Positions 1-6,936 of a DNA stretch of 11,378 bases are shown in pieces; position 1 is the first letter of the stretch; every line of letters begins with the position of its first letter. Origin of the DNA: Spirochaetaceae bacterium (GTDB lineage: Bacteria > Spirochaetota > Spirochaetia > Treponematales > Breznakiellaceae); contig JAITHF010000073.1 of the NCBI GenBank assembly GCA_031280115.1, positions 1 to 11,378 of the forward strand, read 5' to 3'. Made by a program: the position numbers and the translations under genes. Under the pieces are notes generated by a model. It was not told where the DNA came from, did not search any database, and saw only the letters and a list, made by a program, of their open reading frames with translations.

Positions 1-2
1 AG

Positions 3-1571
3 TTTAGCCGGCCCCTCATCGGCATTGCTTCCGCGAAAAGCGAGATTGTCCCGGGCCACGCCCATCTTGACGCGGTGGCGAAAGCCGCGTCTGACGGGGT
101 GCGCCTTGCAGGCGGGGTGCCGGCGGCGTTCCCTGCAATCGGCGTGTGCGACGGTATCGCCATGGGCCACGAGGGGATGCGCTATTCCCTTGTAACCCGG
201 GAGCTTATCGCTGATTCTATCGAATGTATGGCTATGGCCCACGGGTTTGACGGGATCGTCTTTATCCCGAACTGCGACAAAATCGTGCCTGCTATGCTCA
301 TGGCCGCGGCCCGCCTTAACCTGCCTTCGGTCTTTGTTTCAGGAGGGCCTATGCTCGCAGGCCGCCTGCGGGGGCAGCCTCTCACGCTTACGGCCATGTT
401 CGAGGCGGTAGGCGCCGTAGGCTCAGGGGGCATGGACGAAGGGGAGCTTTCCCGCCTTGAAGAGGCGGCCTGCCCCGGGTGCGGCTCCTGCGCGGGGATG
501 TTCACCGCTAATTCGATGAACTGCGTTACCGAGGCCCTGGGCATGGCGCTTCCGGGGAACGGGACCATTCCGGCGGTCATGGCCGCCCGCCTGCGGCTTG
601 CCAAGAAAACCGGTATGCTCATGCTTGAAGTTCTTGAGAAAGACCTGCGCCCCAGGGCGGTTATGACCGAACAAGCCTTTATGAACGCCCTTGCCCTGGA
701 CATGGCCCTGGGGTGTTCCACCAATACTGCGCTCCACCTGCCGGCGATTGCCCATGAAGCGGGCGTCGCCCTGGGCCTTGACCGGTTCGATGCGGCCAGC
801 GGGGTAACGCCGAACCTCTGCAAACTTGCCCCCGCAGGGCCGGCGGCTGTGGAGGACCTGCATGCCGCGGGGGGCGTTCCGGCGGTGCTTTTCGAGCTTT
901 CCCGGAAACATCTGATTGATACGGCGGCGCCCACGGTGTACGGCACCCTTGGGCAGGCTCTGGGGGCGAACCAGAACCCTGAGATCATACGCCCTATCGA
1001 CAACCCCTATTCGCCCACCGGCGGCATCGCGGTTCTGCGGGGCAACCTTGCCGCCGAAGGCTGTGTGGTGAAGCAGAGCGCTGTGGCGCCGTCGATGCTT
1101 GCCCACGAGGGGCCTGCGCGGGTGTTTGATTCTGAGGAGGCGGCTTTTGACGCGATTATGTCCCGGAAGATACAGGCCGCTGACGTGGTGGTTATCCGGT
1201 ACGAGGGGCCCAAGGGCGGCCCCGGGATGAAAGAGATGCTTGCGCCCACTGCGGCGCTGTGCGGCATGGGGCTTGACGACAAGGTGGCGCTTATTACTGA
1301 CGGGCGGTTTTCCGGCGCCAGCAGGGGCGCGGCAATCGGCCACCTGTCGCCGGAGGCCGCCTTGGGGGGGCTTATCGCGCTCGTGCAGGACGGGGACCGT
1401 AGTGTTATTGACATTGAGAACCGGTCTATCAATGTCCGCTTGGGGGATGATGAAATCCAGAAGCGCCGCGCCGCCTGGTCGCCGCCGCCGCCGAAAGTAA
1501 CTACAGGCTGCCTTGCCCGCTATGCCCGCCAGGTAAGTTCCGCCGCCGCCGGCGCCATACTCCCCCCATAG
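3..1571 (+). CDS. ilvD: Dihydroxyacid dehydratase, 5'-truncated by window edge
   Basis: The enzyme dehydrates 2,3-dihydroxy-isovalerate and 2,3-dihydroxy-3-methylvalerate to the 2-keto acids in valine and isoleucine synthesis, and supplies leucine and pantothenate precursors; it is cytosolic and needs an iron-sulfur cluster. The reading frame is open from the window edge: codons 3-74 already read [17 protein letters not shown], the family N-terminal region, so the GTG at 75 is internal and the true start lies upstream. About 522 residues are visible; the family is usually about 550-560. Family motifs are intact: [11 protein letters not shown] (from nt 273, first cluster cysteine), [18 protein letters not shown] (from nt 471, cluster cysteines), and [10 protein letters not shown] (from nt 1293, with the catalytic serine). 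The C-terminus is complete. The stop codon directly abuts repeat island 1, and no separate terminator precedes the island. Sugar-acid dehydratases (Edd-like) are relatives, but the motif set fits IlvD. Confidence 0.95.
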   Translation, partial: FSRPLIGIASAKSEIVPGHAHLDAVAKAASDGVRLAGGVPAAFPAIGVCDGIAMGHEGMRYSLVTRELIADSIECMAMAHGFDGIVFIPNCDKIVPAMLMAAARLNLPSVFVSGGPMLAGRLRGQPLTLTAMFEAVGAVGSGGMDEGELSRLEEAACPGCGSCAGMFTANSMNCVTEALGMALPGNGTIPAVMAARLRLAKKTGMLMLEVLEKDLRPRAVMTEQAFMNALALDMALGCSTNTALHLPAIAHEAGVALGLDRFDAASGVTPNLCKLAPAGPAAVEDLHAAGGVPAVLFELSRKHLIDTAAPTVYGTLGQALGANQNPEIIRPIDNPYSPTGGIAVLRGNLAAEGCVVKQSAVAPSMLAHEGPARVFDSEEAAFDAIMSRKIQAADVVVIRYEGPKGGPGMKEMLAPTAALCGMGLDDKVALITDGRFSGASRGAAIGHLSPEAALGGLIALVQDGDRSVIDIENRSINVRLGDDEIQKRRAAWSPPPPKVTTGCLARYARQVSSAAAGAILPP

Positions 1572-1749
1572 CAGCCGGAGGCTGTTTCACGTGCTTCTCG
1601 CGGTGAGCGGGTTTGTGGGTTTAGTCACAACCCAGAAGATGCGCCTCATCGCGCTTTGACAGCGTTAGCGGCGCAGCGCAGGAAGCCTTTAGGGGTGGCG
1701 TGGAGGGTCTATGACCCTCCACATCTCTTAAAAAAGGCGCGAAAGCGCC
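1572..1749 (+). repeat. Left arm of island 1
   Basis: It shares blocks with the other arms: TTTAGTCACAACCC, GCGTTAGCGGCGCAGCGCAG and GGAAGCCTTTAGGGGTGG. It then has a perfect hairpin GTGGAGGGTC (1700-1709) / GACCCTCCAC (1713-1722), and GGCGC-GAAA-GCGCC (1736-1749), a GNRA-type tetraloop stem. Read on the minus strand, that last stem is followed by six T's (complement of 1730-1735), so it is also a plausible intrinsic terminator for leftward transcription coming out of the island. Confidence 0.85.
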
Positions 1750-1931
1750 GGCAGCCTCCGGCTGTTTCAGCAACCGTAGTTTGCACTATGAGCCGCAAAC
1801 CATGAAGCGCCGGCAGCCTCCGGCTGTTTCAGCCAGCCGTAGTTTGCGCTATGAGCCGCAAACCATGAAGCGCCGGCAGCCGAAGGCTGTTTCAGCAGCC
1901 GTAGTTTGCGCTATGAGCCGCAAACCATGAA
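1745..1931 (+). repeat. Three tandem 62-63 bp hairpin units
   Basis: Units start at 1745, 1807 and 1870, each with GCGCCGGCAGCC, and a fourth start at 1932 runs into the terminator. Each unit holds CAGCC-(TCC or GAA)-GGCTG, which can alternatively pair GGCTG with the following CAGCC. Each also holds a second stem GTTTGCG / CGCAAAC around an 8-nt loop (1842-1863, 1904-1925; 6 bp in the first unit at 1779-1800), and ends CATGAAGCGCC. Two more units lie in island 2 at 6813-6936. Confidence 0.85.
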
Positions 1932-1939
1932 GCGCCGGT

Positions 1940-1964
1940 AAAAAAGCCCCAAAAAGTCTGGGGC
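1940..1964 (-). terminator. Intrinsic terminator, leftward
   Basis: On the minus strand, GCCCC (1964-1960) pairs with GGGGC (1950-1946) across a 9-nt loop and is followed by six T's (1945-1940). It would end the short leftward transcript proposed to start near 2024. The same position in islands 2 and 3 also has a stem followed by CTTTTTT, with a different stem sequence. Confidence 0.65.
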
Positions 1965-2024
1965 GGCCTGTTTCCCTGAGCAGGCCGGAGCATACAACAC
2001 CATTCCGCAACAAACCGTATGCTA
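1940..2024 (-). ncRNA. Candidate small RNA, about 85 nt
   Basis: This is a predicted transcript from a start near 2024 to the terminator at 1940. It contains three stems: GCATAC (complement of 2022-2017) with GTATGC (complement of 1995-1990), CGGCCTG with CAGGCCG (1987-1981 and 1970-1964), and the terminator stem. The first half (about 1985-2040) is well conserved, inverted, in island 2 at about 7465-7530. The sequence shows a promoter-like motif, hairpins and a terminator; expression is inferred. I do not recognise it as a known RNA family. Confidence 0.35.
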
Positions 2025-2030
2025 TGCTTG

Positions 2031-2039
2031 AATATAACA
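2031..2039 (-). promoter_or_regulatory. Extended -10 promoter-like motif TGTTATATT
   Basis: Read leftward, TG-T-TATATT has the TGn extension of an extended -10 element. No good -35 hexamer lies 17 bp upstream; that place is taken by the inverted repeat CAGACA-AAAA-TGTCTG. The nearest array 1a site (GACTCA at 2069-2074) would be centred about 47 bp upstream of the likely start, an activator-like distance. The same motif and spacing occur in island 2 at 7468-7476. Confidence 0.4.
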
Positions 2040-2057
2040 CTAAACGGCAGACAAAAA

Positions 2058-2202
2058 TGTCTGTATTTGACTCAAATACAGACATTTCTGACTCGGATAC
2101 AGCGTCCCCTGAGTCAGGGAAAGACATTTTTGACTCATCCCTCAGGATTTTTAGACCATCCCTCATGATTTTTGGCTCACCCCTCATGATTTTTGAGCCG
2201 CC
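2058..2202 (+). repeat. Array 1a: seven degenerate 21-bp units
   Basis: Sites lie exactly 21 bp apart at 2069, 2090, 2111, 2132, 2153, 2174 and 2195, reading GACTCA, GACTCG, GAGTCA, GACTCA, AGACCA, GGCTCA and GAGCCG. The flanks change in blocks: AAATACA near the promoter, CATCCCTC-ATGATTTTT at the far end. The first unit is a perfect 27-bp palindrome (2058-2070 and 2072-2084 around C2071), and the third contains CCCTGAGTCAGGG. The promoter-proximal units match island 2; the far flank matches the edge of island 3. Confidence 0.85.
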
Positions 2203-2254
2203 CCTAAAGGCCTCCTGCGCCGCGGCCTTTGCCGGCGGCTCCGGCGGGCGTTTT

Positions 2255-2474
2255 TTGGTGCCAAAGTGACTTATCTTGGCGCCAAGGAAACTTATCTTGG
2301 CGCCACGGAACTCTTTCTTGGTGCCACGGAAACTTATCTTGGCGCCACGGAACTCTTTCTTGGCGCCAAGGAAACTTATCTTGGCGCCAAGGAACTCTTT
2401 CTTGGCGCCAAGGAAACTTATCTTGGCGCCACGGAACTCTTTCTTGGTGCCACGGACACTTATCTTGGCGCCAA
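2255..2474 (+). repeat. Array 1b: eleven TTGGCGCCAA-type sites at exact 21-bp period
   Basis: TTGGYGCCAM sites begin at 2255, 2276, 2297, 2318, 2339, 2360, 2381, 2402, 2423, 2444 and 2465 with no indel. The intervening 11 bp mostly alternate between GGAAACTTATC and GGAACTCTTTC, giving a 42-bp higher-order repeat. TTGGCGCCAA is a perfect palindrome. All frames are open across the array, and one would encode alternating TYLGAKE / LFLGATE heptads from a GTG at 2266. No ribosome binding site precedes it, so coding is unsupported. Confidence 0.92.
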
Positions 2475-2522
2475 TATCACCGATCCTGTCCCCGGATAGA
2501 TCATTATGCTGCAACGGATTAC

Positions 2523-2845
2523 CGGCGCTTCGCGCCTCTTTTAAGAGAATTTGGGGGAACCAGTTCCCCCAAACCCCCGCTAAAGGCTTCCTGCGTTGCG
2601 CCCTTCCGCCTGCGGCGTCCGCTGAGGCGCCGCTTCGGGGTTGCGCCTCAAATTGCAAACCCTCCCGCTACAAGAAGCGCGTGAATCCCCCGCAGGGGGC
2701 TTCCTGCGTTGCGCCGCTCACGCCATCGAAGTCCGCTGAGGCGCCGCTTGTGGGTTGTGACTAAAATTGCAAACCCTATCGCAACAAGAAGCGCGTCAAA
2801 CAGCCTCCGGCTGCCCGCAGGGGGTTGAAAACCCCGCAGGGGGTG
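2523..2845 (-). repeat. Right arm of island 1 (inverted, partly duplicated)
   Basis: It begins GGCGC-TTC-GCGCC followed by TCTTTT (2524-2542), a terminator-like structure for rightward transcription. Next is an 11-bp perfect stem TTTGGGGGAAC (2550-2560) / GTTCCCCCAAA (2563-2573). Two copies of the distal arm block follow, with TTCCTGCG at 2588 and 2701, CCGCTGAGGCGCCGCTT, and CCCCCGCAGGGGG hairpins. It ends about 30 bp before thrA. Confidence 0.8.
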
Positions 2846-2854
2846 TGGTATGGT
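2825..2854 (+). promoter_or_regulatory. Possible thrA promoter overlapping island 1 edge
   Basis: TTGAAA (2825-2830), an 18-bp spacer and TATGGT (2849-2854) resemble a sigma-70 promoter. The predicted start near 2861 would leave a leader of about 15 nt carrying the GGAG ribosome binding site at 2865-2868, 7 nt before the ATG. The -35 hexamer lies inside the terminal repeat. The same -10 variant TATGGT is seen before the tRNA gene. Confidence 0.4.
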
Positions 2855-2875
2855 GGTAAAAAATGGAGTAGCATT

Positions 2876-5398
2876 ATGCTTGTTGTGAAATTTGGCGGCA
2901 CCTCCCTGGGATCAATAGACGCTATGGGCAGGGTTATCGCGCTATTAAAAGACCCGGAGCACGCGGGCAGGGTGCGCGTGGCAGTGGCCTCAGCGTTCTC
3001 CGGCATGACCGACGGGCTCATCGACCTCGCCCGCCGCGCCCGCGCCGGAGACCATACCTATACGGGCCTCCTTAAAATCATGCGGAAGCGGCACGAAGAT
3101 ATGGCGGCGTTCTTTCTTGCAGGCGAGGGAAAAAAACAGGCGCAAAATGACCTTGACGCGCTGTTCGCCGAACTTGCCCGTATGCTGGACGGCGTGTCCA
3201 TCCTGCAAGAGCTTTCCCCCAGAATACTTGACAGTATCATGAGTTTCGGAGAACGCCTCTCAGCGTCCCTCCTTGCTAAAATCCTCTCCGGCGCGGGTAT
3301 CAGCGCCCAGTATCTTGACGCCCGCACGCTCATCAAAACCGACCGCCACCACGGGAACGCCCACTTCCTTGCTGAAGAAACCTTTGACGCAATCGCCTCG
3401 TTTTTTAATGACGCGCCCCCTTCCCTCCTCTATGCGGCCACCGGCTTTATCGGTTCAAGCCTTCAGGGGGTTACCACCACTCTGGGGCGGGGCGGCTCGG
3501 ACTTGACCGCCTCGATTTTCGGCGCGGCCCTGGCAGTGGAGGAAGTGGAAATCTGGACCGACGTGGACGGCATTATGACCGCGGACCCGAAACTCGTGAA
3601 AAACGCCTTCAGGATTGACCAGATTTCCTATGTGGAGGCAATGGAACTTTCCCATTTCGGCGCCAAAGTGCTGTATACCCCCACGATTAAACCGGCGCTG
3701 AAAAAAGGCATCCCCATTTATATCCGCAATACCTTTAACCCCCGCGCAGGCGGGACCAGAGTAACCGAAAACGCCAAAGAAAGCCCCTATGCCATTCGCG
3801 GCATAAGCTCTATGACCCATGTGGCGGTCATCCGTATTCAAGGCTCCGGCATGGTGGGGGTTTCAGGCTTCTCCTCCCGCCTCTTCGGCGCCCTCGCGCG
3901 GCGGGGCCTCAACATCCTGCTCATTACCCAGAGTTCAAGCGAATACTCTATCTGCTTCGCAGTGCTGCCGGAAGACACGGAAAGCGCGGTCATGGCCGCG
4001 CACGAGGAGTTTTACCGGGAAATCAGCGCCGGCGCCATTGACGAGCCCTATGCCGAGCGGGATATGGCGGTTATCGCGGTGGTAGGGTCCCGCATGAAAA
4101 AGACCGCAGGCATCGCGGGGCGGGTCTTTCACGCCCTGGGCAGGAACGGCATCAACGTGGTGGCCGTCGCCCAGGGGTCTTCAGAGCTTAATATCTCGGC
4201 AGTTATCTCCCGCCAGGACGAGGCCAAAGCGGTAAACGCCATACATGAGGCGTTTTTCCTTGCAGGGATGCGCTCGGTAAACCTGTTCCTGCTGGGCACC
4301 GGCCTTATCGGCGGCACCATGCTCGACCAGATCGCGGAACACAGGGAGGCGCTGGCCCGGGATCATCAGGTACGGATTAACCTTGCAGGAGCGGCGAACT
4401 CGCGGTATATGCTCTTTGACCCGGAGGGGCTTGACCCGAAAGAAGCGAAGGCCCTCCTCAAAGCGCCGAAAGGCAAAGGCTCTGCCTGCGCCGCGCCTCA
4501 AGAGGAGGCTGCGGCAAAAGACGGGCGGCTTGAGGCGTTTGACCTTTCCCGCTTTATCGGCATTATGCAATCCATGAACCTGCCTAATTCGGCGTTCTGC
4601 GACTGTACCGCGGATGACGCGGTATCCGGCAGGTACGCGGATATTTTGATGGGCTCTATTCCGGTTGTTACGCCGAACAAGCGGGCGAACTCAGGCTCCC
4701 TTGCGTATTACAAGAAAATCGTGTCCTATGCCAAAGAGCGGGGGATACCCTACCTCTACGAGGTTACAGTGTGCGCGGGCCTTCCGGTTATCTCTACCCT
4801 GCGGGATCTGTTTCTTTCCGGCGACAAGGTGCGGCGCATTGAGGCGGTGCTTTCCGGCACGCTGAGCTATATTTTTAATAATTACGACGGGACCGCGCCG
4901 TTTTCCGCGCTGGTCCGGGCGGCGAAAGAAAAGGGGTACACCGAACCGGACCCGCGGGACGACCTTAACGCTATGGACGCGGCCCGGAAGGCGCTTATCC
5001 TTGCCCGTGAATGCGGGATGCCTCTTGAGTTTCCCGCAGTGGCCATCGAGCCGCTGCTGCCGGCCTCGTGCTTTGAGGCGCCCACGGTGGAGGCGTTTTT
5101 CACGGAGCTTGAGAAGGCTGACGCCTCTTTTGAGGAGCGCCGCGCCGCGGCGGCGGCGGAAGGCAAGGCCCTGCGGTATGTGGCGGTCATCGAGGAAGGG
5201 TCCGCGCGGCTTTCCCTGCGCCCGGAGAGCGCTGAAAGCCCGTTCCGCTCCCTGGTGGACGCGGATAATATGGTGGTTATCACGTCCCAGCGGTATTCCT
5301 CGCTCCCTATGGTGATAAAGGGCCCCGGCGCCGGCGCCCAAGTTACTGCCGGCGGGGTGCTGGCGGATATTCTCCGCATTGCCAAGACCCTGGTGTAA
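2876..5398 (+). CDS. thrA: Bifunctional aspartokinase I / homoserine dehydrogenase I
   Basis: The protein catalyses two steps of the aspartate pathway to threonine, methionine and lysine: phosphorylation of aspartate by ATP, and NAD(P)H reduction of aspartate semialdehyde to homoserine. The start at ATG 2876 is chosen for GGAG 7 nt upstream and because MLVVKFGGTSLGS is the canonical aspartokinase N-terminus; an in-frame TTG at 2825 lies in repeat DNA. The product is 840 residues. Domains: kinase about 1-300 (KFGGTS 5-10, SFGERLSA 123-130, GRGGSD 204-209); two ACT regulatory domains about 315-390 and 395-465; dehydrogenase with Rossmann motif GTGLIGG 474-480, NKRAN 601-605 and EPDPRDDLNAMDAARK 690-705. 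The protein is about 20 residues longer than E. coli ThrA (820); the excess maps to a Lys/Ala/Glu-rich stretch near 520-552. Threonine feedback is expected from the ACT domains. thrB and thrC are not adjacent. Confidence 0.95.
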   Translation: MLVVKFGGTSLGSIDAMGRVIALLKDPEHAGRVRVAVASAFSGMTDGLIDLARRARAGDHTYTGLLKIMRKRHEDMAAFFLAGEGKKQAQNDLDALFAELARMLDGVSILQELSPRILDSIMSFGERLSASLLAKILSGAGISAQYLDARTLIKTDRHHGNAHFLAEETFDAIASFFNDAPPSLLYAATGFIGSSLQGVTTTLGRGGSDLTASIFGAALAVEEVEIWTDVDGIMTADPKLVKNAFRIDQISYVEAMELSHFGAKVLYTPTIKPALKKGIPIYIRNTFNPRAGGTRVTENAKESPYAIRGISSMTHVAVIRIQGSGMVGVSGFSSRLFGALARRGLNILLITQSSSEYSICFAVLPEDTESAVMAAHEEFYREISAGAIDEPYAERDMAVIAVVGSRMKKTAGIAGRVFHALGRNGINVVAVAQGSSELNISAVISRQDEAKAVNAIHEAFFLAGMRSVNLFLLGTGLIGGTMLDQIAEHREALARDHQVRINLAGAANSRYMLFDPEGLDPKEAKALLKAPKGKGSACAAPQEEAAAKDGRLEAFDLSRFIGIMQSMNLPNSAFCDCTADDAVSGRYADILMGSIPVVTPNKRANSGSLAYYKKIVSYAKERGIPYLYEVTVCAGLPVISTLRDLFLSGDKVRRIEAVLSGTLSYIFNNYDGTAPFSALVRAAKEKGYTEPDPRDDLNAMDAARKALILARECGMPLEFPAVAIEPLLPASCFEAPTVEAFFTELEKADASFEERRAAAAAEGKALRYVAVIEEGSARLSLRPESAESPFRSLVDADNMVVITSQRYSSLPMVIKGPGAGAQVTAGGVLADILRIAKTLV

Positions 5399-5555
5399 CC
5401 CCCGCCGCAGGCGCCGGAGGGAAAAGGCTGGAACCGTATGCCCCGTAAACTAAGCCCCCCAGGGTACGCGGTTTTAGCGGCAGAAAGAACATACCCATAC
5501 GCCTGATGTACGCCATGCGCACGGGCATTAAAATAAAAAGCCCTTGGCGGCGAAG

Positions 5556-6695
5556 ATGCGTTTGAATCATTTTTTGTTTATTATAGGCTTGGCGCTTTTC
5601 TGGTACGCCCTGGTGCCGCTTGCCGGTTCTTTTATAAGCCGGCGTATATGGCGGGTGTTCCGGGAGCGGTTTAACGGTTTGCGGCTCCGGCCTTTTCTCG
5701 ATTACGCCGGATGCCGCAGGGCTGACGGGGAAACCTACCGGTTCATAGGCGGGGTTGAGGCGGTGGAAGAGGCGGTTCTTTGGGTGCGGAGCGAAACGCT
5801 GACCGTGCCGGTGCTCCTTGAGGGCGCGAAAACCTATATGCTTCCCACGCCGGAACGGGACGGCGATTGGGGCGCGGCGCCGGAGAAGATACGCTGGAAT
5901 CAGGTTACGGCGCTGACCGAAGGGGCGAAAGTCTTTGTGGGCGGGCCTTTGGTACGCAGGGGCCCGCGCCGCCTCTTTGCATCCACGGCGCAGCAGCCGC
6001 TCCTTATTATTTTCTACGACGGCCCTGACCGTTCCCTGGGCCTGCGGGCGGTCGGGGCGCGGCGGCATAAAAACGAATACTGGAACGCCCTAACCCCCTA
6101 TGCTTTTACCTGCGGCGCCTTTTCCCTGCTTATGGTGGCCATGAGTTTTCTCTCCAGGCCGGCGTTCCGCCTCACCATGATTACCGCGTTTTTTGCCCTT
6201 TTTATCCCGTTGTTCCCGTTCTTTCCGCCCGGGGTGCTGCTTACCCTGCTGTACCGGCAGCTGTGGTGGCAGGGGCGCTTATTCCGGGTGTATCAGGATC
6301 TGGTCATGGCCCCGCTCTGTTACGTGCCGCAGGCTCAGGGCAGCGGCGCGGCGCCTTGGGAGTGCCGCCTTCCTGACGGCGAGCGGTATGGCGCGGCGTA
6401 TCTCTCCCAGGAAGCCCTGCAAAGATGCCGTATCCCTCTGATTATTCCTGAAAGCCCGGTGAAAGACTGGTATGTTTTCGGCGCGCTCAGGACTGAAGAG
6501 GCAGGCAGGCAGGCGCTTGCGGAACCGCAAGACCCGTTTGCGCTGTTTGGGGCGGTGCCGGGGAAACCGGCGGCCCTGGCGTCCCGTTACAGGCGCAAAG
6601 CCCTGGTGCTGGAACTAGTTTCCTGCGCCGTATTCCTTGGGGGCATAGGGCTTAACATCCTGTTTATCTGGTTCGCCATCCTCCTCTTCGTATAG
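5556..6695 (+). CDS. Unrecognised membrane protein, about four TM segments
   Basis: I do not recognise the family. From ATG 5556 the product is 379 residues; a TTG at 5544 would add four residues, and neither has a strong ribosome binding site (GGCGG at 5546-5550 is the best). Hydrophobic segments: about 5-27, a pair at about 182-232, and a C-terminal one at about 351-379, ending at the membrane (FIWFAILLFV). Between the first and second is a soluble stretch of about 150 residues with beta-rich blocks (YRFIGGVEAVEE, TVPVLLEGAK, GAKVFVGGPLVRRGPRRLF) loosely resembling the small beta-barrel regions of NfeD/GIDE-type membrane proteins; that likeness is weak inference. A second soluble stretch (about 233-350) contains Pro- and aromatic-rich sequence. 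It lies 157 bp after thrA in the same direction, with no clear terminator or promoter between, so cotranscription is possible. Its stop abuts repeat island 2. Confidence 0.75.
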   Translation: MRLNHFLFIIGLALFWYALVPLAGSFISRRIWRVFRERFNGLRLRPFLDYAGCRRADGETYRFIGGVEAVEEAVLWVRSETLTVPVLLEGAKTYMLPTPERDGDWGAAPEKIRWNQVTALTEGAKVFVGGPLVRRGPRRLFASTAQQPLLIIFYDGPDRSLGLRAVGARRHKNEYWNALTPYAFTCGAFSLLMVAMSFLSRPAFRLTMITAFFALFIPLFPFFPPGVLLTLLYRQLWWQGRLFRVYQDLVMAPLCYVPQAQGSGAAPWECRLPDGERYGAAYLSQEALQRCRIPLIIPESPVKDWYVFGALRTEEAGRQALAEPQDPFALFGAVPGKPAALASRYRRKALVLELVSCAVFLGGIGLNILFIWFAILLFV

Positions 6696-6817
6696 TTTAC
6701 TGCGCCTCATCGCGCTTCTATGGCGCACTTGCTCAAAGCATGTTGCGCTAATGGGTGGTTTGGAGGGTCTATGACCCTCCAAATTCTCTATTCTCTTAAA
6801 AGAGGCGCGAAAGCGCC
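6696..6817 (+). repeat. Left arm of island 2
   Basis: A diverged copy of the island 1 left arm. It has TGCGCCTCATCGCGCTT, an 11-bp stem TTTGGAGGGTC (6759-6769) / GACCCTCCAAA (6773-6783), CTCTT/AAGAG, and the tetraloop hairpin GGCGC-GAAA-GCGCC (6804-6817). On the minus strand the last hairpin is followed by TCTTTT, a weak leftward terminator. Confidence 0.8.
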
Positions 6818-6936
6818 GGCAGCCTCCGGCTGTTTCAGCAGCCGCCGTTTGCGCTATGAGCCGCAAACCATGAAGCGCCGGCAGCCGAAGGCTGTTCCCT
6901 TACGGGAAGTTCGCAAAAGAATACGCGAAACATGAA
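6813..6936 (+). repeat. Two 62-bp hairpin units
   Basis: Units start at 6813 and 6875. The first matches the island 1 units and keeps GTTTGCG / CGCAAAC (6847-6868). The second differs in sequence but can still pair: TTCCC (6895-6899) / GGGAA (6904-6908), and TTCGC (6910-6914) / GCGAA (6925-6929), followed by the usual CATGAAGCGC. Changed sequence with kept pairing is a sign of structural constraint. Confidence 0.8.

Larger units (their letters stand above)
1572..2845. repeat. Repeat island 1: composite inverted-arm element with two 21-bp arrays
   Basis: This fills the whole gap between ilvD and thrA. Order: left arm (1572-1749), three 62-63 bp hairpin units (1745-1931), a terminator plus short RNA-like segment (1940-2024), a promoter-like motif facing left (2031-2039), array 1a (2058-2202), a short spacer, array 1b (2255-2474), an unassigned 48 bp (2475-2522), and a right arm (2523-2845). 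The right arm is an inverted version of the left arm, with its distal part duplicated at 113-bp spacing (TTCCTGCG at 2588 and 2701). The same parts recur in islands 2 and 3. Several long frames stay open through it on both strands, for example minus 1849-2658, because 21-bp repeats without stop codons keep all frames open. None has a ribosome binding site or recognisable domain, so I do not call them genes. Confidence 0.9.

Noticed and set aside
182..1432. Long open frames antisense to ilvD
   Set aside because: They are shadows of a high-GC gene with a clear family match on the plus strand; their sequences are low-complexity Arg/Pro/Ala.
1650..1700. Integron attC-like sites (GTTAGCG and CGCTAAC boxes in the arms)
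   Set aside because: The boxes do not fit the RYYYAAC/GTTRRRY pair, no cassette genes lie between arms, and no integron integrase is visible.
1849..2658. 269-codon minus-strand frame through island 1
   Set aside because: Its length results from stop-free 21-bp repeats; it crosses arms, hairpin units and a terminator and has no start signal.
4691..6068. Long open frames antisense to thrA and the membrane protein
   Set aside because: No ribosome binding sites or domains; the plus-strand genes explain the region.
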